Assembly (NCBI GenBank): GCA_902773285.1
Contig: CACYDS010000007.1
Location: 1-6,425, forward strand
DNA: 6,425 nt
Direction: 5' to 3'
Source of the DNA: an uncultured Pseudomonadota bacterium
GTDB lineage: Bacteria > Pseudomonadota > Alphaproteobacteria > RUG11792
Made by a program: the position numbers and the translations under genes. This document shows positions 1 to 5,342 of the stretch, piece by piece. The notes beneath the pieces were generated by a model. It was not told where the DNA came from. It was given only the letters and a program-made list of their open reading frames with translations, and did no database searches. Positions within the stretch are counted from its first letter, which is position 1. Each line of letters starts with the position of its first letter.

Positions 1-2
1 AA

Positions 3-134
3 AAACTTGACGGATTGTTAAAACGTGAGGGGCGCTTTGAGTTAGCACAAAACTGCTTTGATTTTCTTGAAACTAGGGTTCAGTTAGACCTAATGGCTGG
101 AGAGAATTACGACATTTTCGCTCATGGAGACTGA
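3..134 (+). CDS. rnd: Ribonuclease D, C-terminal 43 residues (5' truncated by window)
   Basis: Only the last 43 codons are present, open from the window edge in frame 3 and ending in TGA at 132-134. The tail reads KLDGLLKREGR, then ELAQNCFDFLETR, then QLDLMAGENYDIFAHGD. From memory this matches the end of the short alphaproteobacterial ribonuclease D (about 200 residues, a DEDD 3'-5' exonuclease without the HRDC domains of the E. coli enzyme), whose C-terminus is close to LAQACFDFLPTRA...LDLAGW..EDIFAH. The exonuclease motifs lie outside the window, so activity cannot be judged. In this family the protein trims the 3' ends of tRNA precursors and other stable RNAs. The next gene, kdsD, starts 3 bases later and its Shine-Dalgarno lies inside this gene, so the two are probably co-transcribed. 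That neighbour is the usual one in alphaproteobacteria and supports the call. Confidence 0.75.
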   Translation, partial: KLDGLLKREGRFELAQNCFDFLETRVQLDLMAGENYDIFAHGD

Positions 135-137
135 ACT

Positions 138-1094
138 ATGGATGGCACTAATTTTTTGGACGAAGCTAGGCGTGTAGTTCGGGAAGAAGCAAGAGCTCTT
201 CAAATTTTGTCCGACAATTTGCCGCTGCATTTTAGTGATGCGGTTGATGCCATAGCAAGTTCCCAAGGTCGGCTAGTTGTATCAGGTATAGGAAAAAGCG
301 GGCATATAGGACGCAAAATATCATCTACAATGTCATCATTGGGGCAAAAATCTTTTTTCCTGCATCCAAGTGAAGCGCAACATGGTGACCTCGGAATGTT
401 GGATTCTCGTGATATTTTGTTGTTGATTTCGTATTCCGGAGAGGCAATTGAATTGTTGCCAGTAATTGATTTTGCGAAACGTTTTGGTAATAAGATTATA
501 TCCATTTCAAAAAATGAAAATTCCACTTTAGCAAAAAATTCAGATATACCACTGATTTTGCCTAACCTAGGGGAAGCTGGTTCATTTGGTATTGCTCCAA
601 CGATTTCATCAACTAATACACTAGCTCTTGGCGATGCCTTAGCTATGGCACTTTTGTCGTATCGTGGATTTAGCAAAGAGCAATTCAAAATATTACATCC
701 AGGAGGAGCACTTGGTAGAGGGTTATCGTTAATTTTTGACATAATGCATCGCAAGATACCTATTGTCAAAGTTAGCGACAATATGCAGAATGCGCTGATA
801 GAAATGACTAAGTTTGGTTTTGGGTGTGTCGGAGTTATTAACAGCAAAACTGAACTTGTGGGGATTATAACCGATGGTGATCTGCGTCGTAGAATGAGCC
901 CAGATCTCCTTACGAAGCGCACCATTGAAGTTATGACAGCAAATCCGATTTCGGTGAGCAAAAATATCACGGCTTCTGAGCTTCTTCGTACAATGGAGGA
1001 AAAAAAGATTACCAACGTTTTTGTCGTAAATGAGGACAACGAACCAATTGGATTAGTTCATATTCATGATCTTTTGACCAGAAAAATAATCTAA
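138..1094 (+). CDS. kdsD: Arabinose-5-phosphate isomerase (KdsD/KpsF family)
   Basis: This cytoplasmic enzyme interconverts D-ribulose 5-phosphate and D-arabinose 5-phosphate, the first step of Kdo synthesis for LPS. At 318 residues it is the normal family length. The N-terminal SIS sugar-isomerase domain (about 1-195) carries SGIGKSGHIGRK (49-60), HPSEAQHGDLGML (76-88), SYSGEAIE (98-105) and HPGGALGRG (187-195). Two CBS domains follow (about 201-260 and 263-318), with TDGDLRRR and HIHDLL at their ends. Aligned by eye with E. coli KdsD, the residues reported as catalytic (Lys59, Glu111, Glu152, His193) fall on K53, E105, E146 and H187 with a constant offset of 6, so the enzyme should be active. 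The loop usually reading EACPLGLAPT is EAGSFGIAPT here. The start is supported by GGAG at 126-129, 8 bases upstream. The gene follows rnd by 3 bases. The LPS-transport genes that often follow it (lptC, lptA, lptB) are absent here. Confidence 0.95.
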   Translation: MDGTNFLDEARRVVREEARALQILSDNLPLHFSDAVDAIASSQGRLVVSGIGKSGHIGRKISSTMSSLGQKSFFLHPSEAQHGDLGMLDSRDILLLISYSGEAIELLPVIDFAKRFGNKIISISKNENSTLAKNSDIPLILPNLGEAGSFGIAPTISSTNTLALGDALAMALLSYRGFSKEQFKILHPGGALGRGLSLIFDIMHRKIPIVKVSDNMQNALIEMTKFGFGCVGVINSKTELVGIITDGDLRRRMSPDLLTKRTIEVMTANPISVSKNITASELLRTMEEKKITNVFVVNEDNEPIGLVHIHDLLTRKII

Positions 1095-1261
1095 ATTTTT
1101 GTCACAGTTATTATATTTTTCAAAAATTGTGCATGGTTATTCGAATGAAGGTAATGGTCTTCATATTCAATAATGTTCATTAATGGAAATTTTGTCGAGC
1201 CAATTAAATTTCCCATACGCAGCAGATAGCTTCTTTGTTAATTTGTTATCAAATCCACAAT

Positions 1262-1278
1262 TTCAAATGAAATTTGAA
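1262..1278. promoter_or_regulatory. Small inverted repeat, possible operator upstream of the transporter
   Basis: TTCAAAT (1262-1268) and ATTTGAA (1272-1278) are perfect 7-base inverted arms separated by GAA. The right arm overlaps the candidate -35 hexamer at 1274-1279. A palindrome placed there resembles a dimeric repressor site, but the arms are AT-rich and could occur by chance. No regulator gene is visible nearby. Confidence 0.25.
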
Positions 1279-1302
1279 GAAGCGTCATAAATATTGTACA
1301 CT
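1274..1302 (+). promoter_or_regulatory. Candidate sigma-70-type promoter for the transporter-ligase operon
   Basis: TTGAAG at 1274-1279 matches the -35 consensus in 4 of 6 positions. TACACT at 1297-1302 matches the -10 consensus in 4 of 6. The spacer is 17 bases, the optimum. Transcription would begin near 1309, leaving a leader of about 30 bases before the ATG at 1338. It is the best-spaced pair I found in the 1095-1337 gap, but AT-rich DNA gives many weak matches. Confidence 0.35.
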
Positions 1303-1337
1303 TTTCGCGGAAGTTTACGCATTTAACGAATTGGTAG

Positions 1338-2576
1338 ATGATGCGAGCAATTATCGGATACTGTGTTTTTCTTGTTGCCTCTATGTTTTTAGCGGACAAA
1401 TTAACTGTAAAATTCAATCGAAACTGGAAGCCGGTTTTGTTTGGAATAGTGCTGCAATTTGCTGTAACATTTGCATTTACGAACCTGCCAGCTTGTGTTT
1501 CGGCAATTGAATGGATTGCGGGGGGAGTTATGAAGCTCAAAGATGCGACTATTGAAGGAACGAAATTCTGTTTCGGCTATATCGGTGGTGGGGATGTGCC
1601 GTTTGATATAAAGGAAGATAGTAATGCTTTTGTTTTTGCATTTCAAGTGCTCCCTACAATTATCTTGGTTAGCACCTTGGCCGCTACCTTGAGATATTTA
1701 AGAATTTTGCCAATTGTATCTAATGTCTTTGGGTATATATTCAAGCTGGTGTTTAAGGTAAAGTCGTATATTGGTATGGTAGCTGTGGCAAAGATATTTG
1801 TTGGGCAACTGGATGCTCCTCTTTTGATAAAAAACAAATTAAACACATTGCCAAGATCCGAAATGTTTGTCGTGTTAACGTTAGCATTTGCTACGGCTTC
1901 TGCTGCGGTTATGCCAATATATTCGAGTGTTATAGAGTCGGTTTGTCCTGATGCCATGAAGCACATAATAATATCATCGGTATTAGGGGTAATATCGGCG
2001 CTGATTGTTGCATCAATAGCAATGCCAAATGAAGATAGTCCCGCAAGCAATATGTCAATAAAAGAAAAATCCGAACATACAGGTTTTATGGACGCTGTAT
2101 CACGAGGGCTGCTTGATGGTTTTACTGTATGGTGGTGCGTGGTTGGGTCCCTCATTGGAACAGTAGCATTGATCGCTTTGATAAATTATATACTTGCTTT
2201 GTTGCCAAATTGCGCAGGAGAACCGATTACTTTACAACGGATATTTGGCATATTTATGTATCCATATGCTTGGTTGATGGGAATACCTTCACAGGATATA
2301 ACTTCTGTGTCCCAAATAATAGGAACGCGTCTAGCTGTGAATGAAACTATAGCGTTTTTTGATTTAGCAAAAGCAACAATTTCCCCAGAAAGCGTTGTGA
2401 AGACGATTTATGCAATAAATAATTTTGGGAATTTTTCTGCTATTGGGATAACTGTTGCTGGGTTATCAGCTATGTCTCCTGGGCAAAAGCATATTTCCAG
2501 TATAATCTGGAAAGCCTTTATAGGTGGTTTTTTAGCAACCGGATTGACAGCATCAATAGCAGGAATTTTCTTTTAA
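1338..2576 (+). CDS. Concentrative nucleoside transporter (CNT/NupC family), divergent
   Basis: This is an inner-membrane symporter of 412 residues, the usual bacterial CNT length, expected to import nucleosides with H+ or Na+. Family landmarks appear in order: hydrophobic segments at about 3-19 and 30-50; FVFAFQVLPTIILVSTL (98-114); re-entrant hairpin HP1 with KIFVGQLDAPLLIK (152-165) and SEMFVVLT (174-181); a helix at 209-230; paired helices at 264-289; YAWLMGIP (310-317); HP2 with RLAVNETIAF (331-340); NNFGNFSAIGI (361-371); and a final helix to the C-terminus. Several contact residues differ from the family: GQ(T/S)EAP is GQLDAP (Q157, L158, D159), and NxSS is NFSA (N365, A368). E336 and N365 are kept. 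Substrate preference is therefore uncertain. An in-frame TAG directly precedes the ATG at 1338; a second ATG follows at 1341. No good Shine-Dalgarno precedes either, so initiation may be weak. The ligase gene begins 18 bases after the stop. Confidence 0.88.
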   Translation: MMRAIIGYCVFLVASMFLADKLTVKFNRNWKPVLFGIVLQFAVTFAFTNLPACVSAIEWIAGGVMKLKDATIEGTKFCFGYIGGGDVPFDIKEDSNAFVFAFQVLPTIILVSTLAATLRYLRILPIVSNVFGYIFKLVFKVKSYIGMVAVAKIFVGQLDAPLLIKNKLNTLPRSEMFVVLTLAFATASAAVMPIYSSVIESVCPDAMKHIIISSVLGVISALIVASIAMPNEDSPASNMSIKEKSEHTGFMDAVSRGLLDGFTVWWCVVGSLIGTVALIALINYILALLPNCAGEPITLQRIFGIFMYPYAWLMGIPSQDITSVSQIIGTRLAVNETIAFFDLAKATISPESVVKTIYAINNFGNFSAIGITVAGLSAMSPGQKHISSIIWKAFIGGFLATGLTASIAGIFF

Positions 2577-2580
2577 AGAC

Positions 2581-2587
2581 AAGGTGG
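2581..2587 (+). promoter_or_regulatory. Strong Shine-Dalgarno for the acyl-CoA ligase
   Basis: AAGGTGG lies in the 18-base gap between the transporter stop and the ligase ATG, 7 bases from the start codon. It differs from the ideal AAGGAGG by one base. It fixes the ligase start at 2595 and contrasts with the poor site in front of the transporter, so the ligase may be translated more efficiently from the shared message. Confidence 0.75.
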
Positions 2588-2594
2588 TAATTTT

Positions 2595-4523
2595 ATGATA
2601 ACGAAGGAATTTTTACAGCATCCTGATGCCTGGAGAAATGAGGGGATATATAAAAAGATATACGAATATTCGATTGAAAATCCTGAAAAATATTGGGAAG
2701 CGCAGATTGATAGGTTATCTTGGACACAAATTCCAACAATAACCATGCAAAAAGGAGAAAAAGGAACAACTTTGTGGTTTCCTGATGGAAAAATCAACGC
2801 TTGCTATAACTGCGTTGATCGACACGCTCTAAAGCATCCTGAAAAGACAGCAATTATTTGGCAAAGTGAAGATATATATAAATTCGAAACGATAACATAT
2901 AAGCAGCTACAAGATAATGTGTGTAAATTTGCAAATTTGTTGAAAAAGCATGGGTTAACCAGCAATGATTACGTGACAGTGTATATGCCTATGGTTCCGG
3001 AGGGGGTATACGCGTGCCTCGCCTGCACTAGGTTGGGAATTCCGTATACGGCGGTTTTTGCAGGATTTTCGCCAAGTGCCGTTGCACTACGGATGAATGA
3101 TTGCAATTCTAGTTTCGTAATTACTTGTGATGGAAATGCCCGCGGTGGAAAGATTATTCGATTAAAAGATAATATTGATAAAACACGGAAGTTGTGTAAT
3201 CGAGACGTCAAAGCGCTAGTAGTGCGACGCCAGAATATCGATATAACTTGGGATAATGTGTTAGATATAGATTATTACCAAGAAGTTGAGAATATGTCGA
3301 CTGAGTGTGAAATCGCAGATACCGATGCAAATTCCGAGTTGTTCATTCTCTATACATCTGGTTCCGTCGGAAAACCAAAGGGTATAACGATGAGTACTGG
3401 TGGCTTCTTGCTGTTTTCTAGCATTACCGGAAAATATTTCTTCAATCAATTTGATGGCGAAATATTTTGGGGCTCTGGTGATATCGGATGGATGGGCGGA
3501 CACGCATACGCTCTATATGCGGCGTTGTGCAATGGTGTAACCTCTGTGTTTTACGAGGGCATTCCAACGTATCCACGCAAGTCGATCTTCTGGGAAATAA
3601 TCGATAAACATAAAGTTACTTCATTTAATACTGCGCCAACGGCTTTGCGGGCCATGATGAAGAACGCAGAGGAAACGTTGGCTAATACTTCCCGTGATTC
3701 GTTGAAATATCTCGGTGTTTTCGGAGAAATACTAAACAGAGATGCTTGGTATTGGTATTTTAACGAAGTTGGCAGAGGGCGTTGTCCTATAGTAAATATG
3801 TGGGGGCAAACCGAGCTTGGTGGCGTCCCTACAGCTCCATTGAGTTGTCTGGAAGATATGAAGACGTATGGACATATTGGGCGACAATTTTTTGGATGTA
3901 AGCTGATTTTGAAGGATGAAGATGATAACGATATAACGACTCCTGAAAAAACAGGGGCAATGTTTATAAAATACCCATTGCCAGGCATGTTGATTAAGAT
4001 CTTTGGGGCTGAAAATGCACTTGAAAAAACTTACTACTCGCAATCAAAAGACGATATCTATTGCACTGGTGATGAGGCGTATTTCGATTTTGATGGAAAT
4101 TTTTGGATAACCGGACGTATAGATGATGTACTCAACGTTTCTGGACACAGAATAAGTCCGATCGAAATAGAGGAGGTTATCGCTGGCTCTGACGTGGTTG
4201 CCGAAGTTTCGGTTGTTGGATATCCGCATGAGATAAAAGGGGAGGGCATATACGCGTTCGTTGTCCTCAAAAAAGATATAACCGAAGAACAACGAGATAA
4301 CGCAAAAGCGATAATAGCTGAGCGAGTGAAAAATATAATAAGCCCGATAACGCGTCCTGACATTATTTCTATAGTCAACGATTTGCCAAAAACGCGTTCA
4401 GGAAAGATTATGCGCCGAATACTACGTAAAATCGCAGCAAATGACATAAAAGATTTCGAAGACCTTACAACAATCTCAAATCCAGACTGTATACAAGAAA
4501 TAATTAAGATGACGCAACTATAA
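2595..4523 (+). CDS. Acyl-CoA synthetase of the acetyl-CoA synthetase (Acs) type, altered acyl pocket
   Basis: This is a cytoplasmic AMP-forming ligase of 642 residues, close to the roughly 650 of Acs. It should convert a carboxylic acid, ATP and CoA into acyl-CoA, AMP and PPi. Visible parts: an Acs-type N-terminal region (about 1-90); phosphate loop YTSGSVGKPKG (253-263, usually STG); WGSGDIGWMGGHAY (292-305); LGVFGE (373-378); MWGQTELGG (402-410); ATP-binding D493, R508 and R519 (TGDEAY, TGRIDDV, SGHRI); and C-terminal PKTRSGKIMRRILRKIA (599-615), identical to Acs as I recall it. K604 is the catalytic lysine that Pat-type acetyltransferases acylate and sirtuin-type deacylases restore. The Salmonella Acs acetate-pocket residues V310, T311, V386 and W414 align, at a constant offset of 10, with M300, G301, F376 and G404. 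Loss of the tryptophan argues against strict acetate specificity, so I withhold the symbol acs. Propionate, butyrate or a branched acid are possible. Probably co-transcribed with the transporter upstream. Confidence 0.9.
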   Translation: MITKEFLQHPDAWRNEGIYKKIYEYSIENPEKYWEAQIDRLSWTQIPTITMQKGEKGTTLWFPDGKINACYNCVDRHALKHPEKTAIIWQSEDIYKFETITYKQLQDNVCKFANLLKKHGLTSNDYVTVYMPMVPEGVYACLACTRLGIPYTAVFAGFSPSAVALRMNDCNSSFVITCDGNARGGKIIRLKDNIDKTRKLCNRDVKALVVRRQNIDITWDNVLDIDYYQEVENMSTECEIADTDANSELFILYTSGSVGKPKGITMSTGGFLLFSSITGKYFFNQFDGEIFWGSGDIGWMGGHAYALYAALCNGVTSVFYEGIPTYPRKSIFWEIIDKHKVTSFNTAPTALRAMMKNAEETLANTSRDSLKYLGVFGEILNRDAWYWYFNEVGRGRCPIVNMWGQTELGGVPTAPLSCLEDMKTYGHIGRQFFGCKLILKDEDDNDITTPEKTGAMFIKYPLPGMLIKIFGAENALEKTYYSQSKDDIYCTGDEAYFDFDGNFWITGRIDDVLNVSGHRISPIEIEEVIAGSDVVAEVSVVGYPHEIKGEGIYAFVVLKKDITEEQRDNAKAIIAERVKNIISPITRPDIISIVNDLPKTRSGKIMRRILRKIAANDIKDFEDLTTISNPDCIQEIIKMTQL

Positions 4524-5123
4524 TCCGTTATTCTTCAGATAGTCGACAAGTTCTCTGAGAGCTTGTCCTCTATGGCTAATCTTATTTTTTTCTTCTATGG
4601 AAAGCTCTGCAATGTGTTTTCCATCCGGATGTAAGAAAATGGGGTCATACCCATGTCCATTCTGTCCATGAGGTTTAAAGGCAATTCGTCCTTCAAGATA
4701 TTTCTCGAAATAATGTTCTCTTCCGCTTTTATCGATATAACAAAGACAAGTAACGAAATGGCAAGTGCGCTTGGACAAATCAGTAATGTTTTTCATTTTA
4801 TCCAACAAAAACAAACACCTATCTGCATCTGTCTTGTTTTCTCCAGCATATCGCGCTGAATATATTCCAGGCTCGCCATTCAGCGCATCGACGCATATGC
4901 CTGAATCATCCGCTAAGACAGGTTTATGCGCCAGCTTATATACTGCCATTGCCTTTAAGAAAGCATTCTCTCTAAATGTTTTTCCTGTTTCTTCAATATC
5001 TATTTCTACGCCAGCTTCTTTTTTTGAGACAATATCCACATTCTTTAAGAAACTTAAACACTCCTTTATTTCGGCGATCTTTCCTCTATTATCACTACAA
5101 ATGATAATTTCGTGTTTATCCAT
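4518..5123 (-). CDS. rdgB: XTP/dITP pyrophosphatase (RdgB/Ham1 family)
   Basis: This cytoplasmic house-cleaning enzyme hydrolyses ITP, dITP and XTP to monophosphates plus PPi, keeping deaminated purines out of nucleic acids. At 201 residues it has normal length (E. coli 197). Motifs in order: SDNRGKIAEI (10-19, the TGNxGK substrate loop with T to S and G to D), EETGKTFRENA (44-54), ADDSGICVDALNGEPGIYSARYAG (71-94) with likely catalytic D73, GHGYDPIF (156-163, usually GFGYDP), AELSIEEKN (172-180) and ISHRGQAL (182-189). The start is supported by AGGAA (+ strand 5131-5135), 7 bases upstream. The stop TAG occupies 4518-4520, so the gene overlaps the ligase end by 6 bases in convergent orientation. 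It stands alone here rather than with rph or hemW, its frequent alphaproteobacterial neighbours. Seven cysteines is rather many for the size. Confidence 0.95.
   Translation of the reverse strand: MDKHEIIICSDNRGKIAEIKECLSFLKNVDIVSKKEAGVEIDIEETGKTFRENAFLKAMAVYKLAHKPVLADDSGICVDALNGEPGIYSARYAGENKTDADRCLFLLDKMKNITDLSKRTCHFVTCLCYIDKSGREHYFEKYLEGRIAFKPHGQNGHGYDPIFLHPDGKHIAELSIEEKNKISHRGQALRELVDYLKNNGL
4545..4567 (+). terminator. Weak hairpin that could end ligase transcription inside rdgB
   Basis: GACAAG (4545-4550) pairs with CTTGTC (4562-4567), and CTC (4553-4555) with GAG (4559-4561) around a TGA loop, leaving a 2-base TT bulge. A run of seven T lies at 4585-4591, 17 bases past the stem, which is too far for a classic intrinsic terminator. 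The hairpin is inside the 3' coding end of rdgB on the other strand. It is the best termination candidate found just beyond the ligase, but may be only a by-product of coding sequence. Confidence 0.2.
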
Positions 5124-5152
5124 AGACGTATTCCTAAATTCTATTTGCCTTC

Positions 5153-5161
5153 ATAGTACCA
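5153..5161 (-). promoter_or_regulatory. Candidate extended -10 promoter for rdgB
   Basis: Read on the minus strand, TGGTACTAT contains the TGn extension followed by TACTAT (4 of 6 matches to TATAAT). Transcription would begin near 5146, giving a leader of about 23 bases that contains the AGGAA ribosome site. No good -35 hexamer sits at 16-18 bases; TTGTGA is found only at a 20-base spacing. Extended -10 promoters can work without a -35, which is why it is listed. Confidence 0.3.
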
Positions 5162-5179
5162 AATTTTTAGTTTATCATT

Positions 5180-5198
5180 CACAAATCACAACTTTGTG
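5180..5198. repeat. Inverted repeat in the divergent intergenic region
   Basis: CACAAA (5180-5185) and TTTGTG (5193-5198) form a perfect 6-base stem around a 7-base loop. It lies just upstream of the rdgB candidate promoter and about 145 bases before the exported-protein start. It could be a protein-binding site for the divergent pair; it lacks a T-run, so it is not a terminator. Confidence 0.25.
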
Positions 5199-5242
5199 CT
5201 TATAAAAAGATATGTAATTCGCTCGGTTTTGCGGAAGAGCTT

Positions 5243-5258
5243 GTTGTTATTCAACAAC
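5243..5258. repeat. Inverted repeat GTTGTT-ATTC-AACAAC
   Basis: A perfect 6-base stem (5243-5248 with 5253-5258) closes a 4-base loop; a shifted pairing TTGTTG/CAACAA (5241-5246 with 5252-5257) is also possible. No T-run follows on either strand, so a terminator is unlikely. Its place upstream of the exported-protein gene would suit an operator. Confidence 0.3.
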
Positions 5259-5323
5259 GAAAGAACGATCTGATGACTATAGAATAGGTTTCATATTAAA
5301 AAAAATTGTGATATCCTTTCAAT

Positions 5324-5328
5324 AGGAA
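5324..5328 (+). promoter_or_regulatory. Shine-Dalgarno that decides the exported-protein start
   Basis: AGGAA lies 14 bases before the ATG at 5343, longer than the ideal spacing, and 23 or more bases before the next in-frame ATGs at 5352, 5364 and 5370. No better site precedes those, so 5343 is preferred. AGGA (5324-5327) can also pair with TCCT at 5314-5317 in a weak 4-base hairpin that would partly hide the site. Confidence 0.4.
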
Positions 5329-5342
5329 CTTTGGTTATAGCG

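Noticed and set aside
200..1039. Long open frame of 279 codons on the minus strand
   Set aside because: It is antisense to kdsD, whose protein is a full-length match with all catalytic residues. The minus-strand translation is Ser/Ile/Pro-rich with no recognisable motif.
1094..1128. AATTTTTG...CAAAAATT inverted repeat after kdsD as a terminator
   Set aside because: The stem is nearly all A-T with a 19-base loop and no T-run follows, so it would be unstable; the nearby ATGAAG/CTTCAT stem (1145-1164) also lacks a T-run.
1095..1337. Purine riboswitch or other structured leader upstream of the nucleoside transporter
   Set aside because: I see no conserved aptamer core or three-way junction pairing; only short AT-rich stems are present.
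1274..1510. Plus-strand 78-codon frame overlapping the transporter start, considered as a leader peptide
   Set aside because: No ribosome site, cysteine-rich low-plausibility sequence, and most of it overlaps the transporter in another frame.
1643..2155. Minus-strand open frame of 170 codons
   Set aside because: It lies within the transporter gene, which has clear family motifs on the plus strand; its translation shows no domain.
2595..4523. Acetoacetyl-CoA synthetase or a medium-chain (ACSM-type) ligase as the family of the ligase
   Set aside because: The C-terminal block, N-terminal region and overall length align with Acs throughout; only the acyl pocket differs, so the Acs family is kept and specificity left open.
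4765..5205. Plus-strand 146-codon frame
   Set aside because: It is antisense to rdgB, which is unambiguous by motif content.
5280..5285. TAGAAT as a -10 element for the exported protein
   Set aside because: It matches TATAAT in 5 of 6 positions, but no acceptable -35 lies 16-18 bases upstream and there is no TGn extension, so it was not listed as a promoter.
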